In this document: in pieces, positions 9,709 through 20,700 of the stretch
Numbering within the stretch: position 1 is the first letter of the stretch
Layout: every line of letters begins with the position of its first letter
From: Mnemiopsis leidyi
Lineage: Eukaryota; Ctenophora; Tentaculata; Lobata; Bolinopsidae
DNA length: 30,832 bases
Assembly: GCA_000226015.1 (NCBI GenBank)
Contig: JH154700.1
Coordinates: 1-30,832 of the forward strand
Direction of reading: 5' to 3'
Notes under the pieces: model-generated
The model's database searches: none
The model's input: only the letters and a program-made list of their open reading frames with translations
Told to the model about the DNA's origin: nothing
Program-made: the position numbers and the translations under genes

Positions 9709-12700
9709 CTGAGACAGAATCAAATATCTCTGGTGTAACAGCTATGTGGTTCTTCAGCTTCTTTGCGATATCCGCTGGGACGAGCTTGTAAATCAGATCA
9801 TCAGACCGTTTCTTTTCCCGACATAACACTTCCGTCAGCTTGGTGAGCTGTATCGTGTTTTTCGTTTGGACTTTCACCAGCGAGTACGTTTTGTCTGGAA
9901 GGTTTTGTGTTAAACAATGTAAAGGTTGCTATGAACAATGTAAAGGTTGCTATGAACAATGTAAAGGTTGCTATGAACAATGTACAGGTTGCTATGAACA
10001 ATGTAAAGGTTGCTATGAAATCATCTGAGCTATAAAAACAGTTGATAGCTTACTAATGAATGCTTATGTAACTGCTCACGATGAAGACTTAATAAGCAGT
10101 ATGGTGTTGGAGAATGAACTTCCATCTTTCTTTTTACAGAACTGATTCTGTCGAAGGCTGCGGTTTCATCACTTACTTATGTTTGCCCAGAAGAGGAAAG
10201 GTTCAACAAGTGCGATGAAAACTAGCGCTGACATAGTGATCCCGATCAAAATATTTGCATTTCTTCGGAAGTCGTCGATGTTGTTCAACATTGCTCTGGC
10301 CAGGATGTTTTGGACAGTTTTCAGTTGTTCATTATACAGGTTGATAACTGCAGAATGAAGTGGTAATTACAATTAACTACTAACTGGTACAATCAACTAC
10401 TAACTGGTAGTCAATATAGAGCTAGATCCAAAAACTCTAAGCACAATACAAGGTCAGACATATCCTTTGATCTTAAATTAATGTTTTAAAACCAAAGGTA
10501 TTAATCCAATATGAGTCAGACCTGCAATCCAGTTAATTCCCATAGACTTGGACGCCTCTAAAGACTGATTGTTCAAGATTCTGTAACGATGGTTTCGCAG
10601 CAGCTCGATGGCATCAGAGAGTCGATCCGTGTCTGTCTTCAGATCCGGTATGTACATGAGGATCTTGGAAAAGCAGTAATCTTCAACAGCTTGGTTCGCC
10701 ACCATCAGCTGGACTTTTTCTGCATCTGCATAACCTGTTCAAGGGAAGTTAGGCGGTTGTGTAATCTAAGGGAAAAGAGGGTGAAGGAAAAAGTTTGAGT
10801 TCCACATGAAACATTCGCTATGACAAAGAACGAGAATGATCCTAAAAATTACAATTACCTTGTTGTATATTAATTACCAATTACCATATTGGTTATTAGT
10901 TATCCAGGGGTAAATGCCACCGGGGGCTTGTTATTTAGTTCGAGTCTCAACCAACAAACCTTTATTAGCTGACTTACTACCGGGAAACTTATTACCGATA
11001 AATTTTACAAGTTTACCTTCCGTATAGAAGAACATTCCGATGGCGTCGATCTTGGCGGCTCGACTTTGAATTTCCAGGAGACACTTGAAAGCGACCAACA
11101 TTTTCCACTTCCTCGTACCAAACAGCGCCGGTTCTGAACCAGTTAAGAACAGAGAAACAAAATAAAGTGTAAGACTGAACTTAGTTTAGTTTTCTGACAA
11201 GATAGAACAAGTTGAGAATAAAAAATCAAAATAAACTGTAAGACTGAATTTAGTTGGAGTTTCTGACAAAATAAAACAAGTTAAAAACAGAGAAACAAAA
11301 TAAAGTGTAAAACTGAATTAGGTTTAGATTTCTGACAAGATAGAACAAGTTAAGAATAGAGAAAAATCAAAATAAAGTGTAAGACTGAATTTAGTTGGAG
11401 TGTCTGACAAAATAAAACAAGTCAAGAATAAAATATCAAAATAAAGAGTAAGACTGAATTTAGTTGGTGTTTCTGACAAAATAAAACAAGTTAAAAAACA
11501 GAGAAACAAAATAAAGTGTAAAACTGAATTAAGTTTAGTTTTCTGACAAGATAGATCCAGTTAAAAATATAAAATCCAAATAAACTGTAAGACTGAATTT
11601 AGTTGGAGTTTCTGACAAAATAAAACAAGTTAAAAACAGATAAACAAAATAAAGTGTATGAATGAACTTAGTTTAGATTTCTGACAAGATAGATCCAGTT
11701 AAAAATATAAAATCCAAATAAAGTGTACGTCTGAACTTAGTTTAGATTCCTGACAAGATACAACCAGTTAAGAAAAGATAAACAAAATAAAGTGTGAGAC
11801 TTAACTTAGTTTAGATAACTTAAATGATGTTACAATGGGCTTAACTAAAAAATGTACTAAAATTGCGCTTAGTTACAGATGAAAACAGATGAGGTGTTTT
11901 GAAGAGAACGGTATTTGTGGAGATATATCGCAAATTTGGGGGTGCACTCAACCAGTCAATGCAGAGATTGTCGGATCATACGACTCGGCACGGTGCAGAT
12001 CCATGAATTTTCTGAATTGACTGTCAGTGAAAATCGTGTCCGTTCAAGTAACAAATAAAACTTGCGAAACCTCCCCACGATTACCGTTCTCTGTATAAAA
12101 AAGAGATTAAAGATAAGTAGAAACCTTCGCTGAACGTGTAGACTACAGACTGCACTAGAATCTCCATGACTTTGGTGTAGTAAGAGTTGACGTACAGAGT
12201 GGAGTTGATGATGGGCGGAACTCTGATCTCTTTAAACTTCGCCAATACATCCTGAGGAAGATTGGGAAATCGTAACATGTAAGTAACTTCAAAATATTTT
12301 ATCTTCCTTGCCCCAAACTTGCCCCAACATTACCCCAACAGTTTACTACATACCTAACATAACTTACAAAATACTTAAATTCTATAACTTAAACAATCTC
12401 ACCAACCAAAAACAACTCATCTAATATCTCTAACCTCCTTCCTCTGAAGAAGATCGAGACTGGTGTTACTGATCTGGAGATTGTCTGACTCTATGTCCTT
12501 CTCCATGGCAGTGTAGAGAATGTACTCGTGTGGGTTGGTGGTGGTCAGGTAGCGGGGGAACCCTGTACGGTACAGCTCGTCTATCCTCTTGTCTGTCTCT
12601 CTCTGGAGGGAGGTGTCATTTACAGGTAAAATACTTTCTCCGAGAGTACATTCCTAGAAAAAAAACTGCTATAGGGTGATCCAAACGAAACAATTTCAAG

Positions 12701-13855
12701 TTTCATGGTAGAACGAGTTTTTAGTAATGGAATTTTCAAGATATTACTAGGGGTTATTAATGAAGTATCTGTTGTAATATGTTATAGTATACTTGAGCAT
12801 GCTGAAGTTTGTTGAGGTTGGAAATAGAGTCGTCCATCACGTACATGTAGGTGAAAGACTGTTCTCTCAGAATTTCAGTCATTAGATTTCCTATCTTCAT
12901 ACCTGCGTTTTGTACGGTAACATTTATATAGAGATTAAACACAACTACAATAAATCAGTAACTGATAATTAGAAAATCGTAAATTGCGATTATCTTTCAA
13001 CTTTACAGTGTATACAGTAAAGCAGAAAATGAGCTCACTTGATTATTTCTGGGATAATTTATTTCAATATTTCTGGAGATACTTGCCTTGCAGGATCCTG
13101 ACCTCGTATTTACCAACTTCAGGACTTTGTGATAAAGCTTGGTATACGTCGAACCCTGAATTAAATAAATTGATAGTTAAGTTTCTGATTTATGAAAAAA
13201 TCGATAGTATTATTTTTCATTTTCATCTCAATTTAGTTCTCTGTAAATAAGTTGACCGATTGATTACCAGCAAAAAGCAGGAGGGTTAGAAGAGGAACTG
13301 ATAGGAAAACTGAAGTTCTGTAAAAAACTTTCTTGGCGTCTGTGTCCGTAAAAGCCCGGGGGACATTAGCCAGTTCGTGGTCTATGTCTATCAGACTTGT
13401 GTCTATTACATCTAGATTAGTAGCGGGACTTCTGAAAAGTGTTAAAATAAAAGCCGTCATGACAGTCTTGTTAGAGCTAAAATCCGCAATTGTAATGGTA
13501 CAGTGAGTCAACAATGGAAATGATTGGAGGTGCGAACAAAATGTTCGCATTTTGCTGCGATCGGTTAGAATTTGGCCCGATATTGCTCCCATAAAGAAGT
13601 TAATTATGATTTAAACAGTAAATGTTTTAGGTAATATTTAAACATTCAAAGTTAATTGCTGTATAACTTCAAATTACAGGCTACAGACATAGTGGAACAA
13701 AAGCTGTGAACATAGTCTCACTTTTTCTCCCTGTAAGCGCCCTCTTGTTCCCATCCCCCATCAAAGAATTGCACAAATCGATCGAGTTTGGTGTTGCCAG
13801 CTCCAGATCCCCCTTCAACCAGCTTTTCGTTCTCAGTCGTTGCGTCCAAACTCAT
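9709..13855 (-). CDS. NIT-domain receptor guanylate cyclase, N-terminal 503 residues; catalytic domain not in window
   Basis: Ten exons, 5' to 3': 13722-13855, 13268-13431, 13087-13155, 12793-12902, 12435-12653, 12125-12251, 11017-11133, 10522-10734, 10177-10347 and 9709-9894. All phases agree (2,1,1,0,0,1,1,1,1,1). The ATG at 13855 is chosen because an in-frame TGA lies a few codons upstream. The product has a cytosolic segment (1-79), TM1 (about 80-100, FLSVPLLTLLLFAG), an extracellular region (about 101-415), TM2 (about 416-438, ILIGITMSALVFIALVEPFL) and a cytosolic linker. The linker contains EKKRSDDLIYKLVPADIAKK and then PEIFDSVS, the coiled linker that precedes class III cyclase domains. 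Between the two TMs the all-helical pattern (EILREQSFTY, MLVAFKCLLEIQSRAAKIDA) fits the NIT nitrate/nitrite-sensing domain. Animal NIT cyclases are known to link NO-related signals to cGMP. The frame ends at a GTAACT donor in phase 1, just before the cyclase domain should begin. Confidence 0.85.
9913..10019. repeat. 21-bp minisatellite, five copies
   Basis: The unit is CAATGTAAAGGTTGCTATGA plus A, repeated five times with one A-to-C change in the fourth copy. It lies in the last visible intron of the NIT cyclase gene, ending about 20 nt from the acceptor of exon 10 on the - strand. Reading it as protein on the + strand gives a spurious KGCYEQ repeat. Confidence 0.9.
11140..11815. repeat. 69-bp tandem array, about ten copies, with alternating subtypes
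   Basis: The shared core CTGACAA recurs at about 11194, 11263, 11332, 11404, 11473, 11543, 11612, 11681 and 11750, a spacing of 69-72 bp. Units alternate between a type with AGTTTAGTTTTCTGACAAGAT and a type with TTGGAGTTTCTGACAAAAT, so part of the array has a 138-bp higher-order period. It fills most of the 11134-12124 intron of the NIT cyclase gene. Confidence 0.88.
13087..13155 (-). other. Small exon of the NIT cyclase gene with a GC donor
   Basis: This 69-nt exon encodes FDVYQALSQSPEVGKYEVRI and a few more residues, and is followed by AAG|GCAAGT. No GT donor keeps the frame here, and GCAAGT is the standard form of a GC-AG intron. Entry and exit are both phase 1, matching the neighbouring exons. 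Confidence 0.7.
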
Positions 13856-13901
13856 CGCACGAGTTCATGCACCTGCTAGACAGAACGGGGGTACAGCTTC
13901 A

Positions 13902-14214
13902 CATTAGTAGGGGAACCCCAATAGTAGGGGGAACTATACGTCCCCGCCCCAATAGTAGGGGGAACTATAGTCCCCGCCCCCAATACTAGGGGGGAACAAT
14001 AGTCCCCGCCCCAATAGTAGGGGGGAACTATAGTCCCCGCCCTAATAGTAGGGGGGAACTATTGTCCGGCCCCAATAGTACTAGTAGAGGGAAACTATAG
14101 TCCCCGCCCCGATAGTAGAGGGAACTATAGTCCCCGCCCCAATAGTAGGGGGAACTATAGTCCCCGCCTCAATAGTAGGGGGAACTATAGTCCCGCCCAG
14201 TCCCCGCCCCAATA
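13902..14214. repeat. 30/31-bp tandem array with palindromic GC-rich core, about ten copies
   Basis: Each unit contains AATAGTAGGGGGAACTATAG followed by TCCCCGCCCC. The core GGGGAACTATAGTCCCC is nearly self-complementary, so every unit can fold into a hairpin. The array begins 47 bp upstream of the start codon of the NIT cyclase gene (13855, - strand), where the promoter or 5' UTR should be. It stands out as GC-rich in an AT-rich region. Confidence 0.9.
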
Positions 14215-15525
14215 GTAACTGGTGGGTTACTATTTAAGAAACGGGGGAAAAACTGCAAAATGAGTTGTGGCTGTCGCGAACGTTAGATTTAATTATTTTA
14301 TCACCGTTAACTTTAAGGGTCCTTAAATAAACTAATGTGTACACCTTCCCGCAACTTACTAACTTATTGTTTCAAATTAACTTGTAAAGTTGTAATTGAT
14401 TAATTTGACTGGAATCGTTAGGAACTAAAGAGCAGCTGTTTTAACACGGAAAATTCGCTCATTATTTAAGGATTTCATTTGAGAGTTCGGACCAATTCGC
14501 TGCCTATGAGCGAGATTTCCTCCAATTTGAAGCAGACAAAAATTTACTGAGGCAAAATGAGTTTTGTGTAACAAAACAATCTCCTAAGCTAATGCAAAAC
14601 AACGACGAAACGAGAAAAGTCAAATAAATTTCTACTCCAGGTAAGCGAAACGGCGAATTTTGTATCAATAACGTTCAGATATTGAGGGTCTGCAAATGGA
14701 AATGGGGAGCAATAACGAGATATTGAGAGAAAGTGGCAGATGGCGTGACAGGTTATTGGAGAATAGGAGATCACAGGCGAACGGTTATTAGCTGTGGTAA
14801 GAAACATGTGTCAGACGACTTGAGTAGCTATTTTAATAGGCTTACAAATTCATACTTTTATATTTATAGAGTTATTACCGTATGAGTGAAGATCAATTTA
14901 TTGTGCGTTCTTTAAGCACCAACTTAGGTAACATTTTGTTTTGCGTTGGACATGATAATATCTGTTACTACAGAGAAAAGTACACGATACAAACGGAAAA
15001 TGTCACAGGAGAGTCGACAGTCTGGACAGTAGATGTAGATTCAACAATTTGAGCGTTAACTTGAGGGATGTGAAATAGCTTGAACTGTGTGGAACTGAAG
15101 TTAACTATAAAAGTAAGTAAAATTTGGGAAGTATTGCTTGTGTAACCATTGCAGGCGTTTGAGAAACCTATTAACGGACACGTGACTCCAAGATGGGCGA
15201 TACTCGGATGTTTTGTTACTGTTACGCTAGGATCGTAATTTCAGCCTTGAAGGAGCATCTTCTTATTCACAAGTCAGTATCCAAATCCAATGTCCAAACA
15301 ATGGTACATCGCCGTTAAAATTAAATACTGACCACTCCACTTAAACTCACAAGCTTTATAACATAGTATCACAAAGCTTTGATGGGACTCTATCATTACC
15401 AAATTGAACTTATAAACATCAATTATGTCAGGTCTGTGCAGTGGAGGGGGACATGGACCACGTAATGTTTTTCAAAAATTCACTTTTGAGTAAAGAAAAA
15501 AAATAGAGAAAGCGTACGTACTCAC
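14215..15525. other. Mostly non-coding stretch upstream of the NIT cyclase gene
   Basis: No firm gene is seen. On the + strand an open frame from about 14445 to 14630 reads protein-like (for example ESSDQFAAYERDFLQFEADK) but has no start codon near its beginning, and the other strand is also partly open there, so I leave it unassigned. On the - strand a pyrimidine-rich acceptor near 15440 is followed at once by ACC TGA, which could be the end of the membrane-protein gene at 15526-16813. Confidence 0.35.
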
Positions 15526-16813
15526 CTCGAAATGCCCAACAGCAAACAAACTCAGAGTCAGATCATTCGCGTTCATCCCGGGGAATACTGCGCCCTCTGG
15601 TTCAGCCAGATTCTCCATTGATTGCCATGCTGGCATGCTAGCAACCTGAGTAAAAATGTATAAAGTTTTGACAGGCTTCGCATCTCTAATTAGACTAGAA
15701 GTTTTATATCGCTGGCAAGCGCGACCAAGGTAAAAGTTCTGCCCCCTTGCCAGGGCCCAACAAAGTAACCATCTATGACTATCCTTGACTTGACGAGATG
15801 ATACCCGTCTAATGTTCTAACGAAACGTTCTAACTTTTAACGATTTCTTACTCAGCTTTGAGCTACGAGAGTTGTGTATAACCGCGACAATCCATTTCAA
15901 GTTTTGTTACGGCCATGCAGGCGATGCAACATGACTGATGCTCATGTCTGAACTTTGAGTTTGTTTGAAGCGAAATCTCCGAGAATAAAATGACGGGAGG
16001 ATGCGCGTACCGAACGAAACTGATGTTGTTCTTGTAGCTGGGGACCTCAGTATACCCGAATAAAGAGAGCCACGTATAGCGCCCAGCAAGATTGATGAGG
16101 CTAACTGAAAAAATCTCGATCATTTCATTTAAATAAAAATACGTTCAGTTGTACTTCTGCTCTGATTTGTATTGCTATTTGATCATCTGTAATTTCATTA
16201 ACACAAAAGCATCGTACTTTCCAATCTTTAAAGTTTCAGTTTATAACTCAGCATACAAACATCTATAGTCAACAAAAGGAAGACTTATTACAGATGCCCA
16301 CGCCAGTCCAAGCAATGGCGGAAAGAATAGCAGACAACCAATTACCAAACAGCCTTCTGACTAGACTCAACTTGGGGTCCTCACTCTTTTTCTATTGAAC
16401 TTATTTTCTCAACTCTAACTTCGTGATACAAAACCCTACCAGTGACATTGCTTTTCCAACAACAGGTCTTCAGGTCTTCAGAGTTGCAAATTAGATTGCT
16501 TCCGACTCTTATAGAATATAAATTGAAAAATACCATGATTCTTTTTATCAAAGTTTGAGAAAACCGGTTAATTGTAATCCATCTATATATCCAAACTCGC
16601 AGATTTCTTAGCAAGTGAGCAAGGAAGACGCTAGAAGTCGGTCACATTGATATAACTGATTGTTCATACCTCAACATTCCAATAAGTTGATAAGTGGTGG
16701 TTTGCATTCGTATCCCATAATACGTTTCCAAGAGTATAGTTGACATTCCTCTTTGCAAATAATCTTGTATTCTCCAGAGGCCAGATTTTCTGTTCTTAAG
16801 ACCTCGATTCAAT
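15526..16813 (-). CDS. Unrecognised membrane protein, four internal exons (partial model)
   Basis: Exons, 5' to 3': 16670-16813, 16292-16383, 15911-16104 and 15526-15645, with matching phases (2,1,0,0 at their ends). The joined reading contains IQDYLQRGMSTILLETYYGI, then LVRRLFGNWLSAILSAIAWT, then GVGIFSLINLAGRYTWLSLF, then a Cys pair region (HQSCCIACMA), and ends DLTLSLFAVGHFE before a GTGAGT donor. One long hydrophobic segment, perhaps two, lies in the second and third exons. Acceptors with good pyrimidine tracts are seen at 16104 and 15645; the acceptor at 16383 is weak. I did not find a convincing first or last exon. I do not recognise the family. It lies on the same strand as the cyclase and RhoGAP genes on either side. 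Confidence 0.45.
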
Positions 16814-17729
16814 CTGATTCACAAATCACATCACATCACATCATATGATCTTTGTTCGAGGGTACAGGTCTAATCACAACAGGATACTTGCGCAATGCGC
16901 ATTAATGAATTGAATTGAATTAAACTGTAATTTCAATTGGATTGTAAACCCTCTTTTAATAGGCCCTTAGTTATACAATAGTGTAGTAAAACACATTCTG
17001 TTTCAACAAATATTGCAAACAAAAAACTGCTTGTATTATTAAAAAGACAGAACATTGAATAATATATCATATCTTATTTTTACACCATAGGCATAAAAAC
17101 GAAAATATATTTTGAATTAACAACCTTCAAGACTTTCATCTCAAAATCAAAGCAACCCTTGGACGTGTGAAATGAGTTTGTGAGGCTGAATATTGATCAT
17201 CAAAACGAAATCTTAAAATTAAAAATAAATGGCCAGCAGAATTGTTTTAAAAGGTTTTGTATTTGCTCCAAAAACTAAAATAAAAATAATGATAAAGTTC
17301 GGGAGAAGTGGTGAATATCAACCGTCTGAACGTAATAATCCTCTGTTGATTGTGTTCGATTGGGGTAGAAAAGAAAAGAATTCTCTGATTATTTTTTCCG
17401 ACTGAATTTCTGGGTAAAGAAAGTAATGATAAATTAATAATCTCGCACTATAGGTATAATCATTCGTGTTATCCATCATTCAGATATGCCGCTGTTTTAG
17501 TAAAAACAAAGTACGAGGTTTTCAGCAGCCGTCTTAACTCTTCAATCCTCATGACCCCTGTCACATGCATATATAATGTATCATCGGATTACTTAGTCCA
17601 TGCACCCCGGCTGCTCGAACCTACAACATAGAAGGTACACTGTACACGGACACAAGAAACTGAGGAACCTAGAATCCGAGTGTCTCCGTATGGCGCCTGT
17701 TGGGAGCCACAGTTCAAGATCCCCCGACG
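16814..17729. other. Gap between the membrane-protein exons and the RhoGAP gene
   Basis: This stretch should include the 3' UTR of the RhoGAP gene and the missing 5' exons of the membrane-protein gene. On the - strand a possible exon near 17090-17190 reads LTNSFHTSKGCFDFEMKVLK, but its splice sites are weak. A tandem CACAT run occurs near 16826-16842. A small + strand frame at 17229-17405 is listed separately. Confidence 0.35.
17229..17405 (+). CDS. Small open reading frame, 58 residues, unrecognised
   Basis: ATG lies in a favourable context (AAATAAATGG) and the frame reads MASRIVLKGFVFAPKTKIKI, with IVFDWGRKEKNSLIIFSD at the end, then TGA. The composition looks protein-like, with regular spacing of hydrophobic and charged residues, but the length is close to what chance allows in this AT-rich DNA. 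No signal peptide or known motif is visible. It lies on the strand opposite to both neighbours. Confidence 0.18.
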   Translation: MASRIVLKGFVFAPKTKIKIMIKFGRSGEYQPSERNNPLLIVFDWGRKEKNSLIIFSD

Positions 17730-20700
17730 TTATCTGTTGGGCAGAACGTCCATGTTGTTCACGTTGTTCACCCTGACGGGCGAGGGAGCCGGGTCCACCA
17801 CATACGTGTTCGCGTTCGGGGTGGACATCGGTTCGTCCTCATACAACTCCGACAGATCGTCCGGGTCCGCGTACTGGGGGTCAGTTGAGGGGGACATTAG
17901 GGCGGGGTCACGTGTGTACGTGTTCGTAACGGAGGAGTAGAGAGGGTCGATGTAGTGAGGCACGTCAGACGGGAGGTCGTAGTGCCGTGTTTCTTCAGGC
18001 AGGACCGGGAGACTGTAGTGTACACTGCTATACTGGTGGCTCGACAGGGATTCCTTGTCCTGAATGTTATAGTGTTAATGGCAATCATCAAACGTTACGG
18101 TTCATCCTTAACGTACTTGTATTTAAATTTGTAAAGTACAGAGTTTCTTAAACGAACTGAGAATCAATACTAAATTATATGATTTTGGAAAAAAGTAATT
18201 GTTTGAGTTTGTACCTGTTCCATAGTTTCATAGAGAGGCGCATACAAAGACACGCCATCCTTGAGAGCGAAAACGTGCACATTGTCGATAAGGAATTTGA
18301 TGGTTCTTTGTTGTTGGATCATGTTCGGACTGTAGGTGATGGGAACTGGGCTCGTTGGTTCAGACAGGTCCATCAGATCGGTCGAGCACAGATCTGTGTT
18401 GCCGTAAAACAATATCGGAGCAAATGTTTCTTCAAGTTGGACAGCACCTTTCTCTCGCATACTGAAGTGTTGATTAGCTCAATTTTTACTGACAAGACCA
18501 GGATCCTTTTAGATGATTTAAAAATAATTTCTATCCATGCTTAGCTGTCAAATATGATATACATTTATATTATCAACTTACAGACTGAGATGCTTCATCA
18601 GATAGGATAACAAGATTTTATGACTTTGTTTCAACTCTTCGAAACAGTCTCGGATTTTGCTCGCTCGACTTTCTTCGCAGACTAAAGAACAAAAAATTAG
18701 GATCTATGACATATTGACATCATTGTTAGACATGGAAAAAATAGCAAGTAGGGTTTAAAACGAACGTATTCAACATAGTTTGTTGACAAAAAACCTGAAG
18801 CGATTTCCAAAAAGTTCACATGATGCTCCGCCGGAATAACAGGTATGATAAGGCTGGCAAGGTATCTTTTGAGCACGGTGGCCAGAATAGTGCACTCCAT
18901 CGTCTGTTCCTCAAAGGCGCCAAATCGACTGTCTGTCATCGATAAGTCTCCTGCGATATAGGAGAATTGTAGGCATGTTGCATGGATTTACGAAGTTAAG
19001 TATACACATGATGAAGTTTCAATATTAATCAAATCCAACTCAAACATTTCGATGCATTTTAACAAGTTAAAATTTGGCTGCTTAAGTTAAATACCTGATG
19101 TCGATGATACAGAATTCTCATCGGTAGTCGTGCTAGCACTGATACTGTCATCAGTAGGAGATCTAGTGATAGTCAGATTCTTCAGAACCTTTCTGAGATT
19201 GAGCGACCGATGTTCGTCCACAGCGTACGCTGCTTCGTACGTCTTCACAAAGTTGTCCACTAGGTCTATTCGAGCAGTTTGCACGTACAAACTCGTCGTG
19301 ATTCGACCTGTTCGGGGTGGGACGGTTGGGATAATTAACAGCGATAAACTTTACAATTGTCAGAAATCCGAACAAGGTTATTAAACTTCCAAGATGTTTC
19401 AAGTTTAGATTTACCCACCATGCTCGACAAAAGTGACGATCTGTTTGACCAGACTAGGGACGTGACCAACACGTAGAGCTTGGTTAAAGTAGGTTTTGGG
19501 ACGCTTGATATACTCGTACTCTTCTTGAGTCTTCTGCTTCTGTGAAAATTACAATTTAGCGGGAGTAATTGTTGTTTTCACGTACGATTAAATAAGCTAG
19601 ATTCCATGATAACAGTGACATTGTTTTGCAACTCAAACTGACATTGGCCGGACGCCATCATCTTTCATCAAGCACAATGCCATGAGGAACTTCCAAAAAA
19701 ATCAGAGATCATGTAAACACTGCTCACCACTAGTTCGGGATGGAAGACAATGTCGTAAATATCCTCGTCATCAGGTGGCGGACAGCTCGGTAACTCCGGG
19801 CCGAACAAAGAGTCCGAGTTATCTATCAGAAACTCTACCATGTTGCTAAACTTAGTCCGGTCTTCGTTTCTCATGAGGACGTCTTGGGTGGGTTGTAGGA
19901 GGGTCGGCCAGAAGATTATGGCCAGGTTATAGGAGGACATTTTGTTGTGGTCTTTGTGCTCCACTATCCTGTAGAGTAATGCAATTGATAAAGTTAGCTA
20001 GTGAAAGATCCATGCAGTAATGACATACATTACTTCCTTTCTAATTTCGATCTCTGGACAAATTATATTACGAAACCTTTTTTTTAGCCAAAAAGTCTTT
20101 ATTATGAAAACCCAAAAACAAGTCTAACCTAGATAAATGCCTGATGATGTAAGCCAGCGTCAGCTTGGTCTGTCTCTCAAAGGAGTTCAGTATCTCCTGT
20201 ACCTTAACCAAGCTTCGTGTTGTGTGATCAGCGTTTGCTGTTGCTTCTAAACTACCAACTTCTGTAGAAATAAAAGGTTTGAAAGCTGGCTTCGTCAGAA
20301 AGTCTTGAATGACAAAATTAGCATGCTAGGTACCTGTCAGAATATTAGCTGCTATAAGACTGCTATTTAGCGAGATGATGGCACGGTAAGCGGTTCGTTC
20401 AGCACATAGTCAATTATATAACCTGTTGTTCTGTAAACTGTGACTAAATAGCTGCGAAAGCAAAACCGACATTAAGTCATAAACCAGCATGTTAAACACG
20501 AGTTTTACAATCCAATTTTCCGGCGACACGAACGTGCGTGGGACGAGTGCTGAACGCCTTTTTGCGCGCCACATGGCAGACAAAATCCAGCTAGTACCGA
20601 TCAGATAGGGAGCTCACATCCGTGATCCAAGACGAGGATGGTACGTGATGTTTTGTTATTGCATCAAAGAATTACTTACCCACGGCAGCTAGCAGGAGGT

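Noticed and set aside
9840..10028. A Cys-rich repeat peptide (KGCYEQ units) on the + strand
   Set aside because: The repeat is a 21-bp minisatellite, a multiple of three, so it stays open by construction. It overlaps a well supported exon and intron on the other strand.
15907..16089. A second - strand frame within the membrane-protein exon (GSLYSGILRSPATRTT)
   Set aside because: It does not keep an open frame into the next exon, while the overlapping frame does.
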